Source: Gammaproteobacteria bacterium
Lineage (GTDB): Bacteria > Pseudomonadota > Gammaproteobacteria > GRL18
DNA: 53,482 nucleotides
Reading direction: 5' to 3'
Assembly (NCBI GenBank): GCA_015488755.1
Contig: WFNB01000071.1
Span: forward strand, 1 to 53,482
The notes beneath the pieces are model-generated. The model was not told where the DNA came from and searched no databases. It saw only the letters and a program-made list of their open reading frames with translations. This document shows positions 25,657 to 35,069 of this stretch, in pieces (position 1 is the stretch's first letter; each line of letters begins with the position of its first letter). The position numbers and the translations under genes were made by a program.

Positions 25657-26685
25657 TTAATGTGGCAAGTAATTCATTGGGTTGATCGGTTTGCCATTTT
25701 TACGTATTTCAAAATGCAATTTATACCGATCAGTACCTGAACGACCAAGCCGAGCAATTGCTTGCCCTTTTTTCACTAGCTGCCCCTCATCAACCAGTAA
25801 ACTTTTATTATGTGCATAAGCACTTAAAAATGACTCATTATGTTTAATAATGATCAAGCGTCCATAGCCAACAAGTCCCTGTCCGCTATAGACGACTTTA
25901 CCTGCTTCTGCAGATTTTATTATAGTCCCTTTAGCCGCACTGATGTCAATACCTTTCTTGCCCTTACTAGGAGAATAACGCTGAATAACCCTTCCTTTAA
26001 GAGGCCATTGCCATGATAATCGACCCTTGCCTGAAAAAGATGTCCCTTTTTTTACCACTTTAGTGGTTTTTTTCTTAGCTACTCCCTTTGTTGAGTTTGA
26101 AGTTTTGTGCTTGCTTTTAGTATAGCTTGTTTTCTTTTTCTTCGTTTTTGTCTTTACTTTTGTCTTTACCTTGCTATTTACTCGGCTCTTTGTTTTGCTT
26201 GTAGTATGTTTAGCGACCTTATAGGTCTTAGCTTTAGTTGTTGTTCTATTTGTTTTACTACTCAGGGACAGCCTTTGTCCTATAAAAATTCGGTAAGGTG
26301 CTTTTATTTTGTTTCTATAAGCAATTTTTTTGTAGTCCAGGCCATACACCCATGCAATAGAATAAAGAGTGTCTCCTTTTTTAACCCGATAATAGGCGGG
26401 TACTGTTTTACCTAGGTATTTTTTTTTTACCTGATAAGATGCCCCTTTTCGATGTTCTACAGGGGCATACGTCGTTGTACAGCCGGCCATGAAAAAGAAC
26501 ACTAGAAAAACAATGGCAAGTGCCTTTATATTAATACTTTTATTTACACTTTCTTTATTGACACTTTCTTTATTTGCACTGCCATTAACACCACAAAGAT
26601 TAGCACCATTATCGGTATGATAATATATGCTATTAGCAGTTTTTAAGGTATTGCTTAAGCTATTGTTCCGTCTAGTATTATGCAT
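25657..26685 (-). CDS. nlpD: NlpD-like LysM/M23 lipoprotein
   Basis: About 342 residues: a hydrophobic stretch ending in the lipobox FMAGC, a LysM domain (YRVKKGDTLYSIAWVYGLDY), a long Lys/Thr-rich linker, and a C-terminal M23-type domain (GKKGIDISAAKGTIIKSAEAG, HFEIRKNGKPINP). NlpD activates the amidase AmiC at the septum in E. coli; M23 active-site residues are degenerate there. The ATG at 26685 has ATAGG upstream and starts 7 nt after yqaA. The n-region before the signal helix is unusually long (~48 residues) and contains tandem NKESV repeats. Confidence 0.9.
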   Translation of the reverse strand: MHNTRRNNSLSNTLKTANSIYYHTDNGANLCGVNGSANKESVNKESVNKSINIKALAIVFLVFFFMAGCTTTYAPVEHRKGASYQVKKKYLGKTVPAYYRVKKGDTLYSIAWVYGLDYKKIAYRNKIKAPYRIFIGQRLSLSSKTNRTTTKAKTYKVAKHTTSKTKSRVNSKVKTKVKTKTKKKKTSYTKSKHKTSNSTKGVAKKKTTKVVKKGTSFSGKGRLSWQWPLKGRVIQRYSPSKGKKGIDISAAKGTIIKSAEAGKVVYSGQGLVGYGRLIIIKHNESFLSAYAHNKSLLVDEGQLVKKGQAIARLGRSGTDRYKLHFEIRKNGKPINPMNYLPH

Positions 26686-26692
26686 AATACGC

Positions 26693-27274
26693 CTATCGTT
26701 TAAAAACAATATAAGCAATTACCCCTACCAATATAAAAAACCATCCTATAATATCAACATATCGCTTTAATTTAAGTTCCATTTCTTTCCCTCCCCATTT
26801 CATTAATGATGCAACCATAAAGAAACGTGCCCCTCGTCCAATGAGAGAAGCAATAATAAAAGGGATAAAGAGCATACCAATTGCTCCGGCAGTAATGGTA
26901 AATACTTTATAGGGAATTGGTGAAAAACCAGCCATAAAAATAGCCCAAAAACCCCATTTAGAAAACCACTCCTGAGTTATAGTATAGTGCTCTTGCCAAC
27001 GCCCACCTTCACTTACAAGTGGTTGAATTAAATCAAAAAACCACAGACCAATTGCATAACCAAAAACCCCGCCAATAACAGAAAAAAGTGTGGCAATAAG
27101 CGCATAATGAAAGGCCTTATGGGTTTTTGCAAGTGACATAGGAGCTAGCATCACATCGGGTGGAAGAGGGAAAAAAGAAGACTCGGCAAAGCTCAAACCA
27201 GCCAGATAATAGTGTGCATGAGGATGGGCAGACCACCGCATGACTTTCTCATATAATGTTGAAAATAATTTCAT
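26693..27274 (-). CDS. YqaA-type DedA-family (SNARE-associated) membrane protein
   Basis: The 193-residue protein has several membrane helices and the DedA-like segment GFWAIFMAGFSPIPYKVFTI, with the Pro-rich SFFPLPPDV loop early on. DedA relatives are undecaprenyl-phosphate or phospholipid flippases; YqaA members are less studied. It lies between pcm and nlpD, a placement seen in many gammaproteobacteria, and 7 nt from nlpD. Confidence 0.87.
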   Translation of the reverse strand: MKLFSTLYEKVMRWSAHPHAHYYLAGLSFAESSFFPLPPDVMLAPMSLAKTHKAFHYALIATLFSVIGGVFGYAIGLWFFDLIQPLVSEGGRWQEHYTITQEWFSKWGFWAIFMAGFSPIPYKVFTITAGAIGMLFIPFIIASLIGRGARFFMVASLMKWGGKEMELKLKRYVDIIGWFFILVGVIAYIVFKR

Positions 27275-27318
27275 CTAATTACTTGCACCTTCTTTATACT
27301 TTCCAGAAAAATAGCTTT

Positions 27319-28053
27319 TCATGGGATTTTCCCCTTAAGAAGCGGTACAAAACTTACTTTTTCATGGACTTTTTTATGAAATTTATCACCTAAGCGGTGA
27401 AATGATAATAATTCTTGATTTCCTTTCCCTCCCATAGGGATCACCAAGCGCCCCCCATCCACTAATTGTTCTAGTAGGCTCATAGGCAAACTTTCCGGTG
27501 CTGCGGTAACAATTATGGCATCAAATAGGGCTTTTTCAGGCCATCCCCAGCCACCATCACTGTATTTAGTGAGTATATTGTTTAATTTTAACTGCCTAAA
27601 TTTAGCTTTGGCATTATCTAATAAAGGCTTTATACGCTCGACACTGTACACATTGCTAACCAATTTTGATAGCACTGCCGTCTGATAACCTGAGCCTGTC
27701 CCTACTTCTAAAACACGATTCAGTTTTTTGCTTGTCTTTTTTCTTATGACAGGTTCTTCTGCTGAGTGTTCACCAAGCAAGAGTAATTCGGTCATACGCG
27801 CCACCATATAAGGCTGAGAAATCGTTTGACCGTGACCAATAGGTAAGGAGACATTATCATAGGCTCGACTCGATAGGGCTTCATCAATAAATAAATGTCT
27901 GGGTGTTAATGCAATCGTGCTTAAGACGGCTTCATTAACAATACCCTGCTCTTTAAGAACGGTAATTAACCTATCTCTGGAGCGTTGTGAGGTCATGCCA
28001 ATACCACTGATTGCTTCTGTGTTAGATAAATACGTCATTGCCCAGCCAACCAT
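27319..28053 (-). CDS. pcm: Protein-L-isoaspartate O-methyltransferase
   Basis: The 244-residue protein has SLPIGHGQTISQPYMVARM, the SAM-binding motif RVLEVGTGSGYQTAVLSKL, and DAIIVTAAPESLP, all conserved in PCMT. It methylates isoaspartyl residues in damaged proteins to start repair. Starts at 28053 or at the internal Met (MTYLSN) are both possible. A short insert (VIRKKTSKKLN) precedes motif I. It follows surE, as usual, with a 77-nt gap. Confidence 0.95.
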   Translation of the reverse strand: MVGWAMTYLSNTEAISGIGMTSQRSRDRLITVLKEQGIVNEAVLSTIALTPRHLFIDEALSSRAYDNVSLPIGHGQTISQPYMVARMTELLLLGEHSAEEPVIRKKTSKKLNRVLEVGTGSGYQTAVLSKLVSNVYSVERIKPLLDNAKAKFRQLKLNNILTKYSDGGWGWPEKALFDAIIVTAAPESLPMSLLEQLVDGGRLVIPMGGKGNQELLSFHRLGDKFHKKVHEKVSFVPLLKGKIP

Positions 28054-28130
28054 TTTAAGAGTCTGATATAGTCTGTGTTAAGCATCATAGATACTTCATT
28101 CCTTTCGCCATTTTTTATAAGCCTGTTCTG

Positions 28131-28883
28131 CTAATCATTTTCTGCCAACCAAAGCGCCATAGCGTCTAATAATTCATAATGAGTGAGATCAATTTTAATT
28201 GGTGTTATTGAGACTTGATTATGATTGACCGCATAAAAATCTGTCCCCTGACCCGCATCGGCCTCTTCACCCACTGGGCCTAACCAGTAAACCTGTCGAT
28301 TTCTTGGATCGGTTGCTGCAATTGCCGGCTCTGCTTTATGGCGTTTACCCAGCCGGGTAATTGTTTGTATAGCCAAGTTTTCATAGGGAATATCGGGTAC
28401 GTTGATATTAAGAATGGTGTCGGATAGTATTGGTTTTTTTTGTAGCTTTTGTACCAGTTCAACAACCACTCGTGCCGCTGTGGCAAAATGATTGCCTTCA
28501 AAGCTTGCCAATGATACAGCAATAGCAGGCAGACCTAAAAAGCGTCCTTCCGTAGCCGCAGCAACGGTGCCAGAATAGAGAATATCATCGCCAAGATTCG
28601 GGCCACGATTAATACCCGAAACAATAATATCTGGGGGATCATCTTTTAATAAGCCTGTAATAGCAATGTGCACACAATCAGTAGGTGTACCATTAATGGC
28701 AATAAAACCATTGTCTGCTGTTTCAGGCAATAAGGGGCGATCCAGAGTCAAAGAATTACTTGCACCACTGCGATCACTTTGTGGTGCGACAACGGTCACT
28801 CGAGCAATTTTCTGCAAATGCTCAACCAAACAGATAAGCCCTTGTGCTAAGTAGCCATCATCATTACTAACAAGAATATGCAT
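28131..28883 (-). CDS. surE: 5'/3'-nucleotidase SurE
   Basis: The 250-residue protein opens MHILVSNDDGYLAQGL with the metal-binding DD pair, has PQSDRSGASNSLTL, NGTPTDCVHIAITG and VSGINRGPNLGDDILYSGTV, the SurE fold signature. It hydrolyses nucleoside monophosphates and short polyphosphates and helps stationary-phase survival. It heads the surE-pcm-yqaA-nlpD-rpoS block and is divergent from the Smr gene, with 205 nt between them. Confidence 0.95.
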   Translation of the reverse strand: MHILVSNDDGYLAQGLICLVEHLQKIARVTVVAPQSDRSGASNSLTLDRPLLPETADNGFIAINGTPTDCVHIAITGLLKDDPPDIIVSGINRGPNLGDDILYSGTVAAATEGRFLGLPAIAVSLASFEGNHFATAARVVVELVQKLQKKPILSDTILNINVPDIPYENLAIQTITRLGKRHKAEPAIAATDPRNRQVYWLGPVGEEADAGQGTDFYAVNHNQVSITPIKIDLTHYELLDAMALWLAEND

Positions 28884-29088
28884 TTAATTTCTTTTTATGG
28901 TCTATTTTCTTTTCAAGTCAAATTAAGTAAGCTTAATCAAGAAAGTTTTATTTTGTTTAATCCACATGAGATAATTTTAAATAAATCCGTTGAATCGACT
29001 AATGAACCTATTAATTTATTTAGGATAATACTTAAAAACTCACAGTTTTCATACAATTACCGATAAAATTATTACTTTTAAAGCAATT

Positions 29089-29625
29089 ATGAGCAAAAAA
29101 CCTTCAGAATCTAATTTTTCCAGCTTTCAAGAGGCCATAAAGGGGGTAAAACCACTTAAAAATGATCGTATTGATCTGTATGCCCATCAGAAGAATACTC
29201 GACCATTTAAAGATAACAATAACTATAATGAGGATGACGAGTCAGTTTATTTGTCTGATGCTCAAGAATCAAAAAACGTCACTGGAGAGGAGTTTCTTTT
29301 TTTTGCCCGCTCTGGCTTGCAACTAAAAACACAAAAACATCTCAGACAAGGCAAAATTACCATTGATGATCATTTGGATCTGCATGGCCTGAGTATTAGC
29401 GAAGCCAGACAAACCTTATTAGAATTTATTAGTTTTGCCCAAAAACAGCAGATCCGTTGCATACGATTGGTACATGGTAAAGGCTATCGTTCTCACTCAG
29501 AACAACCGATATTAAAAAATAAGGTGAATAGTTGGCTAAGACAGCACCCTGATATTCTTGCTTTTTCATCCGCTCAGCCTAAAGATGGTGGTACGGGTGC
29601 GCTTTATCTGATGATAAAAAGTTAA
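29089..29625 (+). CDS. Smr-domain protein (SmrA/SmrB-like)
   Basis: The 178-residue protein has a charged, disordered N-terminal half and a C-terminal Smr domain with HLDLHGLSISEA and LVHGKGYRS, followed by KDGGTGALYL. Smr domains are nucleases; SmrB in E. coli cuts mRNA at collided ribosomes, and SmrB-like proteins have the N-terminal extension seen here. Whether this is SmrA or SmrB cannot be set safely. It ends 4 nt from the convergent thioredoxin-like gene. Confidence 0.88.
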   Translation: MSKKPSESNFSSFQEAIKGVKPLKNDRIDLYAHQKNTRPFKDNNNYNEDDESVYLSDAQESKNVTGEEFLFFARSGLQLKTQKHLRQGKITIDDHLDLHGLSISEARQTLLEFISFAQKQQIRCIRLVHGKGYRSHSEQPILKNKVNSWLRQHPDILAFSSAQPKDGGTGALYLMIKS

Positions 29626-29629
29626 AGGC

Positions 29630-30706
29630 TTATTCCCATAAGTTAACTTCTTTACCCTGCTTTTTAAGTTCATCCGCACGGCGTTGCACAAAGCGCTGAA
29701 ATTCCGGTTCATTGAGATAAGCCTGAGTCAGCACATAATCAAAGAGCGCTTGAATATGAAAGCCCTTTAAATAAGCCTCTGAACGGAACACAATGGTTTT
29801 ATTATTAGCCTGAGTCCCATAAAAAACCATCGACGGTGTATATTGAATCCCTAAAGAGCGAGCAAATTCTTGCTCAGTCATGGTGTTGCCCTCAGGTGTT
29901 ATCAATATACTTGGTGAATTGATATTCACTTGAACAATCGTGAACTGTTGCAGTTGTTTATAGACCGGCAAACGTCGAAAAACATCACCATGAAGTTCAT
30001 TGCATTCCTGACACTGGCTTTGCTCAAATAAGATCAACATAGGCTTATTGCTCTGCTTAAAGACATCCGCTAAATTTTTATTTTTTATAATAAAAGATTC
30101 TGTATGTAAGGGGGCATCTGGTATTGTAAGTCCTTTATTTTTCTGCTCCCGTTTTCTATAAAAATCATTAAAACTAATAGAGGGTGTTGTTTTTTGTTCG
30201 CGGACATAATCTAGGACCGCTGAAAACTTATCTGGCGCATAGTAGCCATTCATACGAAATTGAGGCTTACCGGAGCGATCTAATATAATTAAGGTGGGCG
30301 TAAACATTACTTTCATTTTCTGGGCAAATTCTTTTTCTGACAATTCTTCACCTTCTGTAGAAACAAGGGCTTTATCACCCCACATATTCAGCTCAATTAA
30401 ATCAAACCCCGTAGTCATTTTTTTAATGATCTCTGGATCTGAAAAATTATCATCTAATAATTTTTTACAATAGGGGCAGCCATCTTGGTGGAAGTATAAA
30501 ACAACCTGCTTGTTGGCTTCATTGGCCTCATCAACATCTTCAGACAAATCCAAAAAGGAAGATTTAAACCAAGTGGGCTGGTCAAAAAACCCTGAGTTGG
30601 CTAAGTCATTTTTTGATTGTGCTGAATCCATAGAAAAAGCTGGGTTTAGTAAGCCTAGTATCATTAAAAAAAAGCCCCCAAACACCCTATAAAAAGAGTT
30701 CTTCAT
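29630..30706 (-). CDS. Exported protein with two thioredoxin-like domains
   Basis: A signal peptide (GFFLMILGLLNPAFS, cut near residue 25) leads into a first thioredoxin domain with the redox pair CPYC (~residue 77) and a second with CQEC (~residue 231). Each has a TPT/TPS cis-proline loop (MFTPTLIIL, QYTPSMVFY). This resembles SoxW-type periplasmic thioredoxins; two domains in tandem may pass electrons between each other. A role in periplasmic disulfide reduction is inferred. AGGAGGAAC lies upstream as a strong ribosome-binding site. Confidence 0.87.
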   Translation of the reverse strand: MKNSFYRVFGGFFLMILGLLNPAFSMDSAQSKNDLANSGFFDQPTWFKSSFLDLSEDVDEANEANKQVVLYFHQDGCPYCKKLLDDNFSDPEIIKKMTTGFDLIELNMWGDKALVSTEGEELSEKEFAQKMKVMFTPTLIILDRSGKPQFRMNGYYAPDKFSAVLDYVREQKTTPSISFNDFYRKREQKNKGLTIPDAPLHTESFIIKNKNLADVFKQSNKPMLILFEQSQCQECNELHGDVFRRLPVYKQLQQFTIVQVNINSPSILITPEGNTMTEQEFARSLGIQYTPSMVFYGTQANNKTIVFRSEAYLKGFHIQALFDYVLTQAYLNEPEFQRFVQRRADELKKQGKEVNLWE

Positions 30707-30866
30707 TTGTTGTTCCTCCTAAAAAAGCAATAAAAATGATTGATTCTATACATCCCTAAAGACAATAGGCAATTCACTTCCGCATTAGCGTGTCAATTAT
30801 TAGACACACCTACAACCAAGCAAAAAATATTATATAAGCAATTGTTATATATTGTATTTTTTTAAT

Positions 30867-30882
30867 TGGCACAATATAAGCA
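30867..30882 (+). promoter_or_regulatory. Possible sigma-54-like promoter of the diguanylate cyclase
   Basis: TGGCACAATATAAGCA has a perfect -24 element (TGGCAC) and the GC of the -12 element at the right 10-nt spacing, but AA in place of TT before GC. It lies 54 nt before the ATG. Weak support. Confidence 0.3.
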
Positions 30883-30935
30883 TACATAAAAGATATCAGA
30901 CAAGAGACATCACATTATTAACATGGTGAAATAAA

Positions 30936-31850
30936 ATGGCAACTCCAACACTATCAGTCGTTCAAGGTTCTAATGAATATCATGACCATTCTCAAAACAG
31001 AATCCGTAAAACAATTGACAACCTCAATGCAGATAAATACGCATTATTGGAATTAGCCAATAAGTTACATTCAACCTTAGAGTTGGATACCTTAATTACC
31101 TTATTTAAGTTGGATATTACACCCATTTTAAATTTAGATGATGTTTATTATTATTTACCCGGTGAAACCAAACAAAAAGAGTCTAAGGGACGTCACCTTA
31201 TTTCTTATCAATTAGTGCTGCACAAAAAAGAGCTGGGTGAAATTACTCTTATTCGACGCTCTCGTTTTAATCAAAAAGAACAAGCCTTTATAGAAAAGAC
31301 CTTAGTAACCTTATTAGCACCATTAAATAATGCCCTTAATTATCAACAAGCATTAAATCTTGCCTTACATGATCCATTAACTGGTGTCTACAATAGACTC
31401 GCAATGGACAATATGGTTGCCAGAGAAATTGAATTATCACAAAGAAATGATACACCATTAGCGATGATTGCTCTTGATATTGACTTTTTTAAACGCGTTA
31501 ATGACAACTACGGACATGCCTTTGGTGACCATGTTCTAAAGCAGTTAACAGAATGTATTAAACAACAGATACGCTCTACTGACGCCGTTTTTCGTTATGG
31601 TGGTGAAGAGTTTAATTTACTATTGAATAATACCAACCTTCGTGGCGCACAGGAATTAGCCGAAAGGGTACGTAAAACTATTGAACAAACCCCTTTTACT
31701 TTAGATGGTGTGACGATTAATGTTACTGCAAGTATGGGGATTAGTTTTTTTAAAGAGAATGATAGCGCACGAGATTTATTTAAACGTGCCGATGATGCTT
31801 TGTATCAAGCAAAATCTTCTGGTCGTAACAAAATTATTTCAAAATGGTGA
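30936..31850 (+). CDS. Diguanylate cyclase (GGDEF domain)
   Basis: The 304-residue protein has a ~130-residue N-terminal regulatory region without a membrane helix (perhaps GAF-like) and a GGDEF domain with DPLTGVYNR, DIDFFKRVND and the active-site motif RYGGEEF. An inhibitory I-site, RSTD, lies five residues before GGEEF. It should make cyclic-di-GMP under product feedback. It is transcribed alone and converges on eno. Confidence 0.93.
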   Translation: MATPTLSVVQGSNEYHDHSQNRIRKTIDNLNADKYALLELANKLHSTLELDTLITLFKLDITPILNLDDVYYYLPGETKQKESKGRHLISYQLVLHKKELGEITLIRRSRFNQKEQAFIEKTLVTLLAPLNNALNYQQALNLALHDPLTGVYNRLAMDNMVAREIELSQRNDTPLAMIALDIDFFKRVNDNYGHAFGDHVLKQLTECIKQQIRSTDAVFRYGGEEFNLLLNNTNLRGAQELAERVRKTIEQTPFTLDGVTINVTASMGISFFKENDSARDLFKRADDALYQAKSSGRNKIISKW

Positions 31851-31878
31851 GTTCTCATTTATTTATTCTTCTTGGAAG

Positions 31879-31899
31879 TGGGGCTTTGCTTTAGCCCCG
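31879..31899. terminator. GC-rich hairpin between convergent genes
   Basis: GGGGCT (31880-31885) pairs with AGCCCC (31893-31898). It lies between the cyclase stop and the eno stop. It is related to the GGGGCTAAAGCCCC repeat and may end transcription from either side, but there is no long T-run. Confidence 0.45.
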
Positions 31900-31937
31900 T
31901 TAAATAAGTTTATTCAGAATGATCACCACCTGAATAC

Positions 31938-33212
31938 TCACCAATAGTATTGAGCCACATCACCTAGTTCTTGTTCAATTTCTAATAAGCGATTATATTT
32001 TGCAATTCGCTCACTACGGCTGGCTGAGCCCGATTTTAAATGCCCGCCATCCATAGCAACAGCAAAATCAGCTAAAAAAGTATCTTCTGTTTCTCCCGAA
32101 CGATGTGAGATAAAATAACGCCACCCCGCATCACGGCACATTCTTACCGCTTCAATAGATTCAGAAACGGTACCAATTTGATTCAGTTTAATCAATGCCG
32201 AATTGGCAACCCCTTGCTCTATTCCCTGACGAATATATTGGGTATTGGTAACAAAAATATCATCACCCACCACTTCAATTTTATTGCCCAGTTCTTGAGT
32301 AAACGCTCTAAAGCCATCCCAATCACCTTCAGCAAGTGGATCTTCCCAAAGTACAATCGGATATTTTTCTACCCAGCTTTTTGATAATGCAATTAAATCC
32401 TTGCTTTGCATTTTACCTGCTCCTGACCATTTGAGATCATAAGAGCCTTTCATATCAACAGCAAAAGAATTTGCAGCACTATCAAGTGCTATGGCGATAT
32501 CTTCTCCTGGTTTATAGCCTGCTTGTTCTATTGCCTGCACAATGGTTTCCATTGCGTCTTCATTACTAGACAGATTAGGAGCAAAGCCACCTTCATCACC
32601 CACACTGGTTGCTAAACCCCGAGCCTTTAATATTTTTTTTAATACATGGAAGGTTTCCGCTACATAACGTAAACCTTCACGGAATGTGGGTGCTCCTAGT
32701 GGCACAGCCATAAATTCTTGAATATCAACATTATTATCAGAATGTTCACCACCATTAATGATATTCATACAGGGAATGGTTATTCTTTTTGCACCCGCAC
32801 CACCAAGATATTGATACAATGGTAAATTAGAAGCATTGGCAGCCGCTCGTGCAACAGCCATAGAAACGCCTAGAATAGCATTTGCCCCTAAATTCGATTT
32901 ATTAGCCGTGCCATCCAAATCAATCATTGTCTGATCAATTAATGATTGTTGGCTAACATCAAAACCTGCAAGTAGAGGACTCAATTTTTCATTGACATTA
33001 GCCACCGCCTGTAGCACGCCTTTGCCAGCATAACGATTCATATCATTATCACGTAATTCAATGGCTTCATTTTCCCCTGTACTCGCCCCTGAAGGTACTG
33101 AAGCAACTGAGCTAATCCCATTATCAAGTTCCACAGATACTCGTACGGTTGGGTTGCCACGAGAATCCAATATTTCCATAGCATCTATTGATGATATATG
33201 CGCTGATTTCAT
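31938..33212 (-). CDS. eno: Enolase
   Basis: The 424-residue protein has all enolase landmarks: EILDSRGNPTV, SVPSGASTGENEA, GDEGGFAPNL, ALDSAANSF, GDDIFVTN and ISHRSGETEDTFLADFAVA. It interconverts 2-phosphoglycerate and phosphoenolpyruvate in glycolysis and can join the RNA degradosome. It stands without its common neighbours pyrG or ftsB; the gene upstream is a beta-CASP RNase-like protein, 28 nt away and on the same strand. Confidence 0.97.
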   Translation of the reverse strand: MKSAHISSIDAMEILDSRGNPTVRVSVELDNGISSVASVPSGASTGENEAIELRDNDMNRYAGKGVLQAVANVNEKLSPLLAGFDVSQQSLIDQTMIDLDGTANKSNLGANAILGVSMAVARAAANASNLPLYQYLGGAGAKRITIPCMNIINGGEHSDNNVDIQEFMAVPLGAPTFREGLRYVAETFHVLKKILKARGLATSVGDEGGFAPNLSSNEDAMETIVQAIEQAGYKPGEDIAIALDSAANSFAVDMKGSYDLKWSGAGKMQSKDLIALSKSWVEKYPIVLWEDPLAEGDWDGFRAFTQELGNKIEVVGDDIFVTNTQYIRQGIEQGVANSALIKLNQIGTVSESIEAVRMCRDAGWRYFISHRSGETEDTFLADFAVAMDGGHLKSGSASRSERIAKYNRLLEIEQELGDVAQYYW

Positions 33213-33240
33213 TTTTAAGTCCTAATATTTTATCAATTAT

Positions 33241-34653
33241 TTATGTTTTTAAGGTGTATTGCTGATGCATAGAGGGTATCTCCACATGGGTGTTTTGCAA
33301 TTTATCAGCAAACACCTGCATACTATGTTGTTCACCATGAACAAGAAAGGTTGTTTTGGGGTCACCTGTTAGTTTGTGCCAATCCAGTAATTCTGATTGA
33401 TCCGCATGGGCAGAAAAACCACCGATGGTATGGATACTGGCATTTACTTGAATTTCTTCACCATGAATTTTTATTCTCTTAGCGCCATCAATAATTTGTC
33501 GAGCTAATGTGCCTCTGGCTGCAAAACCAACAAAAACAATACTATTTCGCCTATTCCATATATTGTGTTTTAGATGATGACGTATTCGACCTCCGGTACA
33601 CATACCAGAACCTGCCATAATAATAGCTCCACCATTAACCATATTAATAGCCATTGATTCAGAGGTTTCCCGAGTAAAATGTAAGCCCGGAAAATCAAAG
33701 GGATCATGCCCATGAGTCATCACATCCAGAGTTTCTGGGTTATAACATTCAGGATGCCGCGCAAAAATTTGTGTTGCAGAAATTGCCATTGGAGAGTCAA
33801 GAAATACGTTCGCATACTGTTTAATACGACGATCAGTTACTCCTTCTCTAAGGTAATAAAGAATTTCCTGAGCACGTTCTAGGGCAAATGTGGGGATAAT
33901 AACATTACCACCACGTTCTATCGTTTCATTAACAATTTGATACAATTCATCAATAGAGGGTTCTAATTGCTTGTGGAGACGATCACCATAAGTGGTTTCC
34001 ATAACAACCGTATCGACTTTAGGTGGTGGTGTTGGATTGCGTAAAATTGCTCGTCCGCCATAACCTAAGTCACCAGAAAATAACAACGTATGTTGTTGCC
34101 CATTTTCCTCTAGCTCTAAAAATATACTGGCAGAACCCAATATATGTCCTGCATCTAAAAAAGTTGCTCGAATACCTTCTGCAACTTGTATGGGTTTATT
34201 ATAAGAGGCTCTACGACGAAACGATTCAAGACAATTTAAAGCATCTAATGTGGTATAAAGTGGTTCAATTTCATTGCTATGTTTGTGCTTATGGGCACTG
34301 TGAAAACGCTTTGCTTTACGTTTTTGATAACGGGCATCAGACTCTTGTAAACTAGCAGAATCAAGCATCACCAAACGTGCCAATTCTACTGAGGCAGAAG
34401 TGGTGATTACTTCACCTTTAAAACCACGTTTTGCTAATAAGGGAATACGACCACAATGATCAAGATGAGCATGGGTGAGTAATACATAATCAATGGATTC
34501 TACTGCAAAACCAAAATCATCGGCATTTTCTTCGGCCAGTTCTCGCCCTCCCTGAAACAAACCACAATCAATTAAAAGCCGCTTTCCTGCACATTCAAGT
34601 AAATGACAAGAACCGGTTACATCCTGAGTAGCACCATGAAATGAAATTTTCAT
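33241..34653 (-). CDS. Metallo-beta-lactamase/beta-CASP RNA-processing nuclease
   Basis: The 470-residue protein has the MBL zinc motif THAHLDHCGRIPLL, DAGHILGSASI and LLFSGDLGYG, plus beta-CASP motifs: VIIPTFALERAQ (A), SGMCTGGRIRHHLKH (B) and GGFSAHADQSEL (C). It belongs to the YSH1/CPSF73-like group of RNases, proven or presumed to cut RNA. The shared strand and short gap with eno suggest co-transcription, so a link between RNA turnover and enolase is conceivable. Confidence 0.92.
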   Translation of the reverse strand: MKISFHGATQDVTGSCHLLECAGKRLLIDCGLFQGGRELAEENADDFGFAVESIDYVLLTHAHLDHCGRIPLLAKRGFKGEVITTSASVELARLVMLDSASLQESDARYQKRKAKRFHSAHKHKHSNEIEPLYTTLDALNCLESFRRRASYNKPIQVAEGIRATFLDAGHILGSASIFLELEENGQQHTLLFSGDLGYGGRAILRNPTPPPKVDTVVMETTYGDRLHKQLEPSIDELYQIVNETIERGGNVIIPTFALERAQEILYYLREGVTDRRIKQYANVFLDSPMAISATQIFARHPECYNPETLDVMTHGHDPFDFPGLHFTRETSESMAINMVNGGAIIMAGSGMCTGGRIRHHLKHNIWNRRNSIVFVGFAARGTLARQIIDGAKRIKIHGEEIQVNASIHTIGGFSAHADQSELLDWHKLTGDPKTTFLVHGEQHSMQVFADKLQNTHVEIPSMHQQYTLKT

Positions 34654-35069
34654 AAAGATCCCTTTTTGTATTAGTCTACAAATATAAGATATCGTTCAAT
34701 CAATATATTTTTCTACAATAGCAAATAAATCAGTATAGGGCAGATTGTTTTATACTATAGAAACAATTAGACGCTTTTTTTACTGACATTAAAATGACCT
34801 AACTCACACAGATACAGTTTAAAATATATGATTATTCATACCGATATAGCCAAGGCGCGATCACTCACATCAGAATATTTCTAAGTTAATTAATATCCTG
34901 AACAGTCTGTATTATTCAATGTAAAGTCTCTATAGTTCACAGTTTATATTGTTATAGTCTGTTATACTTATTTATGATAGTAGCTCATTAATTAATAATT
35001 ATTTTGAATCGTATAAGAATAACTTAAAATCATTTGCTTAGTTTTTGTTATTTCATAGTAGAGAAAATC
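34654..35069. other. Gene-free AT-rich stretch between divergent genes
   Basis: These 416 nt separate two divergent genes. I see a small inverted repeat (ATTGTTT at 34744-34750 and AAACAAT at 34761-34767) around TATACTATAG, which could be a promoter/operator for the minus-strand nuclease gene. TTGTTA...TTATACT near 34950-34970 could serve the plus-strand gene. No coding potential or RNA gene is apparent. Confidence 0.5.
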
